Source: Pseudomonadota bacterium (GTDB lineage Bacteria; Desulfobacterota; Desulfobulbia; Desulfobulbales; SURF-16). Taken from it: a stretch of DNA of 39,982 bases. The stretch is taken from positions 1 through 39,982 of the forward strand of contig JAHILF010000105.1 in assembly GCA_018897105.1 (NCBI GenBank). Direction: 5' to 3'. Shown here in pieces: positions 31,609-39,982 of this stretch (position 1 is its first letter; every line of letters starts with the position of its first letter). The notes under the pieces are model-generated. The model was not told the origin of the DNA. It did no database searches and worked only from the letters and a program-made list of their open reading frames with translations. The translations under genes were made by a program, and so were the position numbers.

Positions 31609-33542
31609 CAAGCCTCTGCCTGCCCGGTGGACTGTTCCGGCGCAGAGGGCGGCGGGACTTGCGGCTCCGGATTCGGGTGTTGCGGGGGCTGCTCTTTGGC
31701 GGCACTTGCATCCGGTTCATTCGGCTGTGTCTTCACAGCGGGTTTCGGCTCAAGATCCTGACCGCTGATCAGCTTTTCGATATCATCCAAGGTCAGTGTT
31801 TCCCGGTCAAGCAGGGCATTAGCAATGGCCTTCAGCGATCCGGTATTATCACGGAGCAGTTTGATGGCCTTTCCATTGGCCTCCAAAATAAGTCTTTTCA
31901 CCGCCCCGTCAATCTTGATTGCGGTTTCCTCGCTGAAATCGCGGTGCTGGGCTATTTCCCGGCCCAGGAATATCTGCTCTTCCTTCTTGCCGAAAGTCAA
32001 GGGACCCAGTTCCTCACTCATGCCCCATTCACAGACCATCTTGCGAGCCATGGTGGTTGCCCGTTCAATGTCATTACCGGAGCCGGTGGTGATTTCGCCG
32101 AAGATCAGCTCTTCCGCCACCCTGCCGCCAAGCAGAATGCAAAGATTGTTCAAAAGGTATGATTTGGCATGGGTATACTGCTCCACCGTGGGTAACTGCT
32201 GGGTCAAGCCAAGAGCCCTACCTCGCGGGATAATCGTGACCTTGTGCAGAGGATCGGTGCCCGGCAGGAGTTTGGCAATCAGCGCGTGGCCAGCCTCATG
32301 GAAGGCGGTGATCTTCTTTTCCTTGTCCGTGATGATCATGCTGCGCCGTTCCGCTCCCATCATCACCTTATCCTTGGCCCGTTCCAGATGATCCATGTTA
32401 ACCTTGTCTTCATTAAAACGGGCGGCAAGCAGGGCGGCCTCGTTGACCAGATTTTCAAGGTCGGCACCGGAAAAGCCCGGGGTGCCGCGGGCAATAACCA
32501 TCCAGTTCACATCTGCGGCCACAGGTACCTTTTTGCCATGCACTAACAGAATTTTTTCCCGGCCGCCCACATCGGGGATGGGGACGATAACCTGTCGGTC
32601 AAAGCGTCCTGCCCGGAGCAGAGCCGGGTCAAGAACATCGGGGCGGTTGGTTGCCGAAATGATAATGACTCCTTCGTTTGATTCAAAGCCATCCATTTCC
32701 ACCAGCAGCTGATTCAGGGTCTGCTCCCTTTCGTCGTGACCGCCGCCCAGGCCTGCGCCGCGGTGGCGGCCCACCGCGTCGATCTCATCAATAAAGATGA
32801 TGCAGGGGGCGTTTTTTTTGCCCTGGGTAAAGAGATCTCTTACCCTGGAGGCGCCGACACCGACAAACATTTCCACAAAATCCGAACCGCTGATAGAGAA
32901 GAAGGGTACATCCGCTTCGCCGGCAATGGCCTTGGCGAGCAGGGTTTTCCCTGTGCCCGGAGGACCTGCCAGCAGCACGCCTTTGGGAATACGGCCGCCG
33001 AGGCGGGTAAATTTTTTGGGTTCGCGGAGAAAATCGATAATTTCGGAAAGTTCTTCCTTGGCCTCGTCGATACCGGCCACATCCTTAAAGGTTACCTTGG
33101 CGGTACCGCTTTCAAGCATCTTGTGTTTGCTGCGGCCGAAGCTCATGGCCTTGCCGCCGCCCATCTGCATCTGCCGCATGAAAAAGATCCAGACGCCGAC
33201 GAGGAGAAGCATGGGAAACCAGGAAACGAGAATGGTGATATACCATGGGGTCTCCTCTTTCTGTTTCACCGTGATATTAACGCCTGCCTTTCTGAGCTGG
33301 GGAATGAGTTCCGAATCCGAGGCAGGTGTAATGACGCGGAAATGCTTTCCCCCGCTGATGCCGGATATTTCATCCCCCTGGATGGTAACCTGAGTAATAC
33401 CGTTAGAGGAGACGGCGGCCATGAAGTCGCTGTAACTCATCTCTACCGCTCCGGTCTGGGGATGATTGAACATATTGAAGAGCAGGATCATGGTCAAGCC
33501 GATCACCAGCCACATAGATAAATTTTTGTAAAAATTATTCAA
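31608..33542 (-). CDS. ftsH: ATP-dependent zinc metalloprotease FtsH
   Basis: A 644-residue membrane-anchored AAA+ protease for quality control of membrane and short-lived cytoplasmic proteins; it often controls LpxC turnover. Two N-terminal membrane helices (about 8-24 and 104-122) flank a periplasmic domain. The AAA domain has GPPGTGKT (about 194-201), FIDEIDAVG and the second region of homology. The zinc site is HEAGH (His415, Glu416, His419). The tail from about 605 is rich in Pro, Gln and Glu. The start is TTG. The conserved cytosolic opening [11 protein letters not shown] supports it over the ATG at codon 10, and GGGG lies upstream. It is followed by folP. Confidence 0.97.
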   Translation of the reverse strand: MNNFYKNLSMWLVIGLTMILLFNMFNHPQTGAVEMSYSDFMAAVSSNGITQVTIQGDEISGISGGKHFRVITPASDSELIPQLRKAGVNITVKQKEETPWYITILVSWFPMLLLVGVWIFFMRQMQMGGGKAMSFGRSKHKMLESGTAKVTFKDVAGIDEAKEELSEIIDFLREPKKFTRLGGRIPKGVLLAGPPGTGKTLLAKAIAGEADVPFFSISGSDFVEMFVGVGASRVRDLFTQGKKNAPCIIFIDEIDAVGRHRGAGLGGGHDEREQTLNQLLVEMDGFESNEGVIIISATNRPDVLDPALLRAGRFDRQVIVPIPDVGGREKILLVHGKKVPVAADVNWMVIARGTPGFSGADLENLVNEAALLAARFNEDKVNMDHLERAKDKVMMGAERRSMIITDKEKKITAFHEAGHALIAKLLPGTDPLHKVTIIPRGRALGLTQQLPTVEQYTHAKSYLLNNLCILLGGRVAEELIFGEITTGSGNDIERATTMARKMVCEWGMSEELGPLTFGKKEEQIFLGREIAQHRDFSEETAIKIDGAVKRLILEANGKAIKLLRDNTGSLKAIANALLDRETLTLDDIEKLISGQDLEPKPAVKTQPNEPDASAAKEQPPQHPNPEPQVPPPSAPEQSTGQAEA

Positions 33543-33719
33543 GAAAGAACCCCGTAAAGAAAATTTAAAAAGTGTTGATCTCTTTTTTTGGTTTAAGTTT
33601 AAACGGTAACAGCCTCGCCTGATGGGTCATATTCCGCAAGGCAAGGTTAACATTAAGTCCTTGATGTTGTAAAGTCCAGCCGTAATAGTGGAAAAGCGTC
33701 ACAATATCGTATAAAAACT

Positions 33720-36700
33720 TCACGATTGGCTTTGGGTGCCAAAGTACTCCTGGACCGATTTGACCTCCATGGATTGATGCTTGAGGGTTTCAATGGCCAT
33801 GGCCATGAATTCCGCGCCGGCTGTTGTCGTCGTGTAGGGCAGATGGTAGTTCAGCGCCGCTCTGCGGATGGTGTATGAATCCTCAGTGGTTCTTGTCCCC
33901 CTGGAGGTGTTGACGATCCACTGTATTTCATGGTCTTGAATTTTATCCAGAATGTGGGGCCGTCCCTCGGAAATCTTGTTGATTCTGGTGCAGGGGACTC
34001 CATTGCTGTTGAGGAACGCAGCGGTACCCCGGGTACCCATGATATTGAAGCCAAGCTTGTGCAGTTTTACGGCCACAGGCAGGATAACGGCCTTGTCTTC
34101 CCCTCTCATGCTGAAGAGCACGGTGCCCTCAAGGGGAATGGGTTGTCCCGCGGCAAACTGAGATTTGGCAAAGGCCAGTCCCAGTGATTCATCCATGCCC
34201 ATGACCTCGCCGGTGGATTTCATCTCCGGTCCCAGCAGGGTGTCAACATTGTCAAAACGGTCAAAGGGAAAGACCGCCTCTTTCACCGCATAATGGGAAA
34301 TTTCCACCTCTTTGGTCAGCCCGAGTTCCGGCAGTTTCATACCCAACATGACCTTGGTCGCCAGTTTGGCCAGAGGAACGCCGGTCGCCTTGCTGACAAA
34401 AGGAATGGTGCGGGATGCCCGTGGATTGACCTCAAGTATATAAAGGATATTGTCCTTAACTGCATACTGGATGTTCATCAGGCCGATAACCTTCAATTCC
34501 GTGGCCATGGCCCTGGTCGCCTCATGGATCTGTTCGATGAGGGCGGGGGACAGGCTGTGGGGGGGGAGTACGCAGGCCGAATCACCGGAATGAATACCCG
34601 CTTCCTCGATATGCTGCATGATGCCGCCGATGATGGTGTTTTCCCCATCCGAAATGGCGTCCACATCAATCTCTATTGCCTCTTTCAGAAATTTATCTAT
34701 CAGAATCGGATGCTCGGAGGAGACATCAAAGGCTGTGGCCATATACTCTTTCAGATTTTTTTCATTGTAGACGATGCGCATGGCCCTGCCCCCCAAAACG
34801 TAAGAGGGTCTGACCACAACCGGGTAGCCGATTTCCTGGGCAATACGCAGGGCGTTCTCGGTTGTTCGTGCCGTACCGTTAGCCGGCTGGATCAGGTTGA
34901 GTTTTTGCAGGAACTTCTGAAAGCGCTCCCTGTCTTCAGCCCGGTCAATGGAGTCGGGCGAGGTGCCGATTATGGGGACATTCATCTTGGACAGCGGCAC
35001 GGCAAGATTGAGGGGAGTCTGCCCGCCAAACTGGACGATAACACCATCAGGTTTTTCGTTTTCTATAATGTTTATGACATCTTCACAGGTCAAAGGTTCG
35101 AAATAAAGTTTATCTGACGTGTCGTAGTCGGTACTCACCGTTTCCGGATTGGAGTTCACCATGATACTCTCAATACCCATCTCTTTCAGGGCAAAAGAGG
35201 CGTGGACGCAGCAGTAGTCAAATTCGATTCCCTGGCCGATCCGGTTGGGACCGCCGCCTAGAATCATGATCTTGCGTCTGTCCGTCTTGCGGGACTCATC
35301 CTCTACCTCGTAGGTTGAGTAATAGTAAGGGGTATAGGCCTCGAATTCGGCGGCACAGGTATCAACCAGTTTGTAGACAGGCTTCTGTCCCAGCTTCTCC
35401 CGCAGTTCCCTGATGTCATCCCTGCTGGTGCCGGTGAGATAGGCGATCTGCGGATCAGAGAAGCCGAACTGTTTGATCTTGCGCAGGAAATCACGGTCCA
35501 GCCCCGAAAAGCCAACCTTCTTTATTTCCTTTTCCAGGTCGAAGATCTGCTGGAGATTGACCAGAAACCAGGGGTCAATGGCCGTCAGTTCATAGAGGCG
35601 TTCAATGGTCATGCCCCTGTTCAACCCTTCATAGAGGGCGAAAACCCTTTTCGAATTGGGAATCTTCAGCTTCAGTTCCAGGTCGCGCTGGTCCATGGAT
35701 GAGAAATTGAACTTTGGGTCGGCGCCAAAGCCGGTACAGTCGATCTCCAGTGAACGTAAACCTTTCTGAAAGGCTTCCTTAAAGGTTCTGCCGATGGCCA
35801 TGGTTTCTCCCACAGATTTCATGGCCGTAGTGAGGATGTCCGTTGCTTCCGGAAATTTCTCAAAGGTCCAGCGGGGGATTTTTACCACACAGTAATCAAT
35901 GGTCGGCTCAAAGGAGGCATAGGTCTCCTTGGTAATATCATTGGGGATCTCATCCAGGGTGTAGCCGACGGCAAGCTTTGCCGCAATCTTGGCTATGGGG
36001 AAGCCGGTGGCCTTTGAGGCCAAGGCCGAACTGCGGGAGACCCTGGGGTTCATTTCAATAACCATCAGCTCGCCATCCGCTGGATTGACGGCAAACTGGA
36101 CATTGGAGCCGCCGGTTTCCACCCCGATTTCACGCATGATGGCAATGGACGCGTCCCGCATCAGCTGATATTCACGGTCTGACAGGGTTTGCGCCGGAGC
36201 AACGGTGATGGAGTCTCCGGTATGAACCCCCATGGCGTCCATATTCTCAATGGAACAGATAATGACAACATTGTCATTCTTGTCGCGCATGACCTCAAGT
36301 TCGTATTCCTTCCAGCCCAGCAGACTGCGTTCGATCATGACTTCGGTGTTGAGACTGAGGTCAAGCCCTACTTTACACAGTGATTCAAGCTCCTGATTGT
36401 TGTAGGCCACTCCACCACCGGTACCCCCGAGAGTGAAACTGGGGCGGACAATGACGGGAAAGCCGATCTGTTCAGCAGCAGCTCTGGCCTCCTGAATGGA
36501 ATGGACAATACCGCTTTCCGGTACTTTCAGGCCGATGCGATACATGGCCTCCCGGAAGGAATCGCGGCCTTCCGCTTTTTTAATGACGTCAATATCGGCG
36601 CCCAGCAGCTCGACATTATATTTGTCAAGTATGCCTGTTGCCGCAACATTGATCGCCGTGTTCAGGCCGGTCTGTCCACCCAGGGTCGGCAGCAGTGCAT

Positions 36701-36950
36701 CGGGGCGCTCCTTTTCGATGATTTTGCACACCATTTCGGTGGTGATCGGTTCAATATAGGTTCGGTCGGCAATTTCCGGGTCGGTCATGATGGTGGCCGG
36801 GTTGGAGTTGATGAGAACAACCTCATAGCCTTCCTCTTTCAGGGCCTTGACCGCCTGGGTGCCTGAGTAGTCAAATTCACAGGCCTGGCTGATGATGATA
36901 GGTCCGGAGCCGATGATGAGAATCTTTTTTATATCAGTTCGTTTAGGCAT
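33720..36950 (-). CDS. carB: Carbamoyl-phosphate synthase large subunit
   Basis: This full-length 1076-residue subunit makes carbamoyl phosphate from ammonia, bicarbonate and two ATP, for pyrimidine and arginine synthesis. It has two homologous halves, each with an ATP-grasp domain ([16 protein letters not shown] near the start and [17 protein letters not shown] near residue 565). A C-terminal methylglyoxal-synthase-like allosteric domain follows (about 935-1070, with [10 protein letters not shown]). It lies downstream of carA with an unusually long gap of 127 bases and no clear ribosome site before the ATG. Confidence 0.98.
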   Translation of the reverse strand: MPKRTDIKKILIIGSGPIIISQACEFDYSGTQAVKALKEEGYEVVLINSNPATIMTDPEIADRTYIEPITTEMVCKIIEKERPDALLPTLGGQTGLNTAINVAATGILDKYNVELLGADIDVIKKAEGRDSFREAMYRIGLKVPESGIVHSIQEARAAAEQIGFPVIVRPSFTLGGTGGGVAYNNQELESLCKVGLDLSLNTEVMIERSLLGWKEYELEVMRDKNDNVVIICSIENMDAMGVHTGDSITVAPAQTLSDREYQLMRDASIAIMREIGVETGGSNVQFAVNPADGELMVIEMNPRVSRSSALASKATGFPIAKIAAKLAVGYTLDEIPNDITKETYASFEPTIDYCVVKIPRWTFEKFPEATDILTTAMKSVGETMAIGRTFKEAFQKGLRSLEIDCTGFGADPKFNFSSMDQRDLELKLKIPNSKRVFALYEGLNRGMTIERLYELTAIDPWFLVNLQQIFDLEKEIKKVGFSGLDRDFLRKIKQFGFSDPQIAYLTGTSRDDIRELREKLGQKPVYKLVDTCAAEFEAYTPYYYSTYEVEDESRKTDRRKIMILGGGPNRIGQGIEFDYCCVHASFALKEMGIESIMVNSNPETVSTDYDTSDKLYFEPLTCEDVINIIENEKPDGVIVQFGGQTPLNLAVPLSKMNVPIIGTSPDSIDRAEDRERFQKFLQKLNLIQPANGTARTTENALRIAQEIGYPVVVRPSYVLGGRAMRIVYNEKNLKEYMATAFDVSSEHPILIDKFLKEAIEIDVDAISDGENTIIGGIMQHIEEAGIHSGDSACVLPPHSLSPALIEQIHEATRAMATELKVIGLMNIQYAVKDNILYILEVNPRASRTIPFVSKATGVPLAKLATKVMLGMKLPELGLTKEVEISHYAVKEAVFPFDRFDNVDTLLGPEMKSTGEVMGMDESLGLAFAKSQFAAGQPIPLEGTVLFSMRGEDKAVILPVAVKLHKLGFNIMGTRGTAAFLNSNGVPCTRINKISEGRPHILDKIQDHEIQWIVNTSRGTRTTEDSYTIRRAALNYHLPYTTTTAGAEFMAMAIETLKHQSMEVKSVQEYFGTQSQS

Positions 36951-37077
36951 AATAATTTTATATGAAGTAATGAAGATTGAGAGTTATGGGTAAGCGAAGG
37001 GGACGGAAACAGTATTCTCCGACCTTCAACTTTGAACTTTTGCATCATGGGTTTGCAGCTTAGCACTTTGACCCTTT

Positions 37078-38190
37078 CTACCCTCTCATGGCCTCGATGA
37101 ACCTGTCAAAGAGGTAGATGGAATCATGGGGGCCAGGGGCATTTTCCGGATGATACTGCACCGAGAAGGCTGAAAACCTTTTGTGGCGCATACCCTCCAG
37201 GCTTGAATCGTTTAAGTTGATATGCGTCAACTCCACCTCGTCTTTGTCAAGGCTTTGCAGGTCAACAGAAAAACCGTGATTCTGCGAGGTTATTTCAATC
37301 TTGCCGGTTAACAGGTCTTTAACCGGCTGGTTTACCCCGCGGTGGCCGAACTTCAATTTGTAGGTTGTGCCGCCGAATGCCAGGCCAAGAATCTGATGGC
37401 CCAGGCAGATGCCGAATATCGGTTTCTTGCCGAGCAGTTCGCGCACCGTAGCAACCACGTCCTTTAGGGCGGCAGGATCACCTGGGCCGTTTGACAGAAA
37501 AATTCCATCCGGTTCCATTGCCAGAATATCTTTTGCCGTGGCTGAAGCCGGCATGACCTGCACGGAACAGTCTCTTTCCGTTAATAATTTCAGCTGGTTA
37601 TATTTGAGGCCATAATCAAGGGCAACAACCTTATAGGAGCCCGAAGCCGTTGTGGAGAAATTGGTCCCGGGTGTCGGTCGGTCATCCTTCCAGCCATAGG
37701 GAGTGCTGCAGGTTACCTCCTGCACCAGGTCACGGCCGATGAGGCCAGGAGAGTTTTTTGCCTTGGCAACAAGCGATTGTGGATCAAGATCCTCAGTCGA
37801 CACAACCGCCTTCATGGCTCCGCCGACACGGATATGGCGGGTAAGAGCCCTGGTGTCAATGCCCTGAATGCCCAGTATATTATATTGTTTGAGGAAATCG
37901 GCCAGAGTGCCTGTGGATCTGAAGTTGCTCGGCAGGGCATGGTATTCCTTGATGAGAAATGCCTCAACGTGAATCCTGCTTGATTCCATATCCTCCGGGT
38001 TCACGCCATAGTTGCCGATAAGGGGATAGGTCATGGTAACGATCTGTCCCTTGTAGGAAGGATCTGTGAGAACTTCCTGGTAACCGCTCATTCCGGTATT
38101 AAAGACAATCTCGCCAGAGGTCTCCCCTGGGCCGGTAAAGGATTCCCCCTCAAATATGGTGCCGTCTTCAAGGGCAATAAGGGCTTTCAT
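37078..38190 (-). CDS. carA: Carbamoyl-phosphate synthase small (glutaminase) subunit
   Basis: This 370-residue subunit hydrolyses glutamine and channels ammonia to CarB. It has the N-terminal small-subunit domain (GMSGYQEVLTDPSY, about 34-47) and a class I glutamine amidotransferase domain with nucleophile Cys262 in GICLGHQI and the His347/Glu349 pair in YHPENAPGP. The start is supported by GAGGA upstream. The order carA then carB is standard. An inverted repeat between it and waaA probably separates the two transcripts. Confidence 0.97.
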   Translation of the reverse strand: MKALIALEDGTIFEGESFTGPGETSGEIVFNTGMSGYQEVLTDPSYKGQIVTMTYPLIGNYGVNPEDMESSRIHVEAFLIKEYHALPSNFRSTGTLADFLKQYNILGIQGIDTRALTRHIRVGGAMKAVVSTEDLDPQSLVAKAKNSPGLIGRDLVQEVTCSTPYGWKDDRPTPGTNFSTTASGSYKVVALDYGLKYNQLKLLTERDCSVQVMPASATAKDILAMEPDGIFLSNGPGDPAALKDVVATVRELLGKKPIFGICLGHQILGLAFGGTTYKLKFGHRGVNQPVKDLLTGKIEITSQNHGFSVDLQSLDKDEVELTHINLNDSSLEGMRHKRFSAFSVQYHPENAPGPHDSIYLFDRFIEAMRG

Positions 38191-38215
38191 GATATGTATC
38201 CTCAGTTATGGTAAA

Positions 38216-38251
38216 TCTCTTGCCGGAATAGGCTGCCAGCCCGGCAAGAGA
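38216..38251 (-). terminator. Hairpin between waaA and carA
   Basis: TCTCTTGCCGG (38216-38226) and CCGGCAAGAGA (38241-38251) make a perfect 11-bp stem with a 14-base loop, 16 bases after the waaA stop on the minus strand. It is followed by TTTACC, a poor U-tract. It is most likely a terminator or attenuator for waaA. Confidence 0.5.
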
Positions 38252-38267
38252 AAATGAAGTTGCTTGG

Positions 38268-39572
38268 TTAAATATGCTGTTGTTGTAAAATATTTCTAAT
38301 CAGTTCCGCTTGCCTGCGTGCGGATCCTTGCTGAGCCATGGCAGCGGCCCGGGCCTTGTCACATATATCCGTGTATTGCCCGGGGGATTGCAGCAAGGCA
38401 AAGACTGACCGGGTAAAATCCTCAGGCTGTCTGATCGGCAGACCCGCCCCCTGTGATTCAAGAATTTCCACGGCATCGGCAAAATCCTTCATATGGGGTC
38501 CGTAATAAACCGGTTTCCCCCATATTGCCGCCTCCATGATATTGTGGCCGCCCTTGGGAACCAGACTTCCTCCGCAATAGATAAACGTGCCGATGGAATA
38601 AAGGGCGGCAAGCTCTCCCATGGTATCCACAAGAATGATATTGTGCCGGCGCTTGCCAAAACATATCTGGCTGAATTTTTCATATGCCAGGTGATGAGAG
38701 GCCATCAATTTTTCAATTTCCCCAAGTCGATTCAGGTGACGCGGTGCGATGATGAAAATTGCATCGGCAATACTTTCCCGCAGTCTGAAAAAAGAATCAA
38801 TAAAGAGCTTTTCTTCTCCGGTATGGGTGCTGCCGAAAATGAACACCTGCTGATCTTCGTTGATTCCAAGTCTTTTATGATAAGCATCAGCCTGATCCGG
38901 AGACGTGTGGCCTTGTAAATCATATTTTACATTACCGGAAACAAACAGTTTCTCTGGATCAGCGCCAAGCTCCAAAAAACGTTTTCCATCGCTTTCGCTG
39001 ATAACGGCAATGGCGGCAAATGATTTGATCAGGGGATGGATCAATTCGGGTATTTTTTTATATCTCGCTAATGACCGATCAGAAAGTCGTCCGTTCAGTA
39101 ACAGAAGTTTCACGCCCAAGCGGTAGGCCACGGTGAGAAAATTAGGCCATAATTCAGTTTCAAGGCATATATAACATGTTGGCTTCAGTTTTGACAGAGA
39201 ACGTTTGACGATCCGGTTTACATCAAGCGGTGCATAAATGCACGACAAGGAGCCACTCAACTGCTCCTTGGCTACCTGTTGGCCATGTCTGGTCATTGTG
39301 GAAAGAAAATAGGCAGCTTCGGGTAAAAAATTATGCAATTCAGGAAGTAAGGCCTGAGCGGCCCGCACTTCACCTACAGAAGCGGCATGGAACCATATGC
39401 GCTGCCGCGAGGTATTGAAAGAAGGCATATCATTATAATAGGCAAGCCGTTCACGAATGCTGTCTTTATGATTTCCAGTAAACCAACTGTATAAAAAAAA
39501 GGGTGGGAAGCCGATGGTGAAAAAGATATCAGTCAATAATTTGTATAATCCGTATTGCAATGAGGCTGCCAT
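38268..39572 (-). CDS. waaA: 3-deoxy-D-manno-octulosonic acid (Kdo) transferase
   Basis: This 434-residue inner-membrane-associated glycosyltransferase adds Kdo from CMP-Kdo to lipid A precursor, showing that the organism makes LPS. Motifs include the N-terminal membrane anchor (about 10-30), WFHAASVGEVRA (about 60-71), LETELWPN (about 137-144), SGNVKYD and a C-terminal Rossmann half with PKGGHNIMEAAIWGKPV. I place the start at ATG 39572 rather than the TTG at 39605. The extra 11 residues are atypical, although GAAGGG is very close to this ATG, so the start remains uncertain. Confidence 0.93.
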   Translation of the reverse strand: MAASLQYGLYKLLTDIFFTIGFPPFFLYSWFTGNHKDSIRERLAYYNDMPSFNTSRQRIWFHAASVGEVRAAQALLPELHNFLPEAAYFLSTMTRHGQQVAKEQLSGSLSCIYAPLDVNRIVKRSLSKLKPTCYICLETELWPNFLTVAYRLGVKLLLLNGRLSDRSLARYKKIPELIHPLIKSFAAIAVISESDGKRFLELGADPEKLFVSGNVKYDLQGHTSPDQADAYHKRLGINEDQQVFIFGSTHTGEEKLFIDSFFRLRESIADAIFIIAPRHLNRLGEIEKLMASHHLAYEKFSQICFGKRRHNIILVDTMGELAALYSIGTFIYCGGSLVPKGGHNIMEAAIWGKPVYYGPHMKDFADAVEILESQGAGLPIRQPEDFTRSVFALLQSPGQYTDICDKARAAAMAQQGSARRQAELIRNILQQQHI

Positions 39573-39605
39573 CCCTTCATTTAAAACACACTTTAATTTG
39601 AGCAA

Positions 39606-39982
39606 AAAATCATAATATTAAAACTGGTATTTTGGTTTGCGTCAATAAGAAATGGTAATTTTGTGCAAAGTCAACAGATATGTGTGGCGCTATTCTTTTA
39701 TCTTGAGTGTGCAGAGGGGGAGGCGGTGTATGCGACAAAAGCGTCAGAAAACTTTTTGGGTTGCCGAGGGGAAATGAGTATGGGCAGTAAAAAAAACCTT
39801 GATGGGAGTATTGACTCGATATGTTGGTGTGTGATTACATATTAATGTAAGCAAGGCAAGGAGCGAGGTAGTGGAGGAGGCAAATCTATCTTGTTGATTT
39901 TTTGTATTTATATTAAATAGCTAAAAACAAATATTGACAAGGTTGGGCTGATTCATTAGGTTGTCGTCTTTCCGGAAGGGAG
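39606..39982. other. Window-edge region with no recognised gene
   Basis: About 375 bases of relatively AT-rich sequence upstream of waaA. One frame of 60 codons on the + strand (39663-39845) has no ribosome site and no recognisable product. The region must hold the waaA promoter and probably that of a gene beyond the window. Confidence 0.4.
39934..39962 (+). promoter_or_regulatory. Possible sigma-70 promoter reading out of the window
   Basis: A perfect TTGACA (39934-39939) is followed at 17 bp by TAGGTT (39957-39962). The -10 is poor, and what it would transcribe lies beyond the window. Confidence 0.3.

Noticed and set aside
30912-32162. A 416-codon open frame on the + strand opposite folP and ftsH
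   Set aside because: It spans two genuine opposite-strand genes and the gap between them and shows no domain.
39663-39845. Sixty-codon + strand frame near the right edge
   Set aside because: No ribosome site, no signal peptide and no recognisable product.
1-39982. CRISPR arrays, tRNA or rRNA genes, insertion sequences and prophage genes
   Set aside because: Reading both strands I found no regularly spaced direct repeats, no T-loop signatures in a cloverleaf context, and no transposase, integrase or phage structural proteins.

Overview
The window looks like a chromosomal segment of an anaerobic Gram-negative bacterium of the Desulfobacterota, probably near the Desulfobulbales. This is inferred from a homodimeric-type pyruvate:ferredoxin oxidoreductase whose substrate-binding residues fall at the Desulfovibrio africanus positions, a tetraheme c-type cytochrome, triple-repeat DUF1566 secreted proteins, a PEP-CTERM tail of the IPGAVWLLGSGL type, a large multidomain formate dehydrogenase, Kdo transferase (so LPS) and a GEMM-I riboswitch. 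I see no tRNA, rRNA, CRISPR array, transposase or phage gene.

Layout. 1-3.9 kb (+): a palindromic intergenic repeat, then a HAMP membrane protein, a tetraheme cytochrome, a triple DUF1566 exported protein and a small exported protein of unknown function, closed by a bidirectional terminator. 4.0-7.6 kb (-): pyruvate:ferredoxin oxidoreductase. 8.1-19.5 kb (+): an accessory island with a 1078-residue SARP/BTAD-type ATPase regulator, a PEP-CTERM protein with cohesin-like character, and three exported multidomain proteins. Those three are a duplicated module plus FG-GAP protein, a double jelly-roll protein and a ten-repeat propeller protein. Each ends in one or two copies of the same 28-residue, cysteine-bracketed, dockerin-like calcium loop. 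A GEMM-I (cyclic dinucleotide) riboswitch with an overlapping terminator precedes the last gene. 19.6-23.7 kb (-): a formate dehydrogenase fused to a GltD-like flavoprotein and ferredoxin domains. 24.3-28.4 kb: serine acetyltransferase (-), divergent from an exported alpha/beta hydrolase, an ATP-grasp enzyme and a PAS histidine kinase (+). 28.4-39.6 kb (-): a convoy of housekeeping genes read in the order waaA, carA, carB, ftsH, folP, class I adenylate cyclase, CPRC thioredoxin-fold protein.

The most interesting unit is 8.1-19.5 kb. My reading, which is inference, is an extracellular assembly: an exosortase-processed cohesin-like anchor that receives exported proteins through single or paired dockerin-like loops. 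The upstream regulator would control it through 11-bp-spaced CWGTAAG direct repeats in front of the anchor gene, and a cyclic dinucleotide would switch on at least the last component through the riboswitch. Pyruvate and formate metabolism on either side fit a fermentative or sulfur-metabolising anaerobe. The distal convoy is ordinary biosynthesis and envelope or protein quality control, apart from the adenylate cyclase placed directly after folP.
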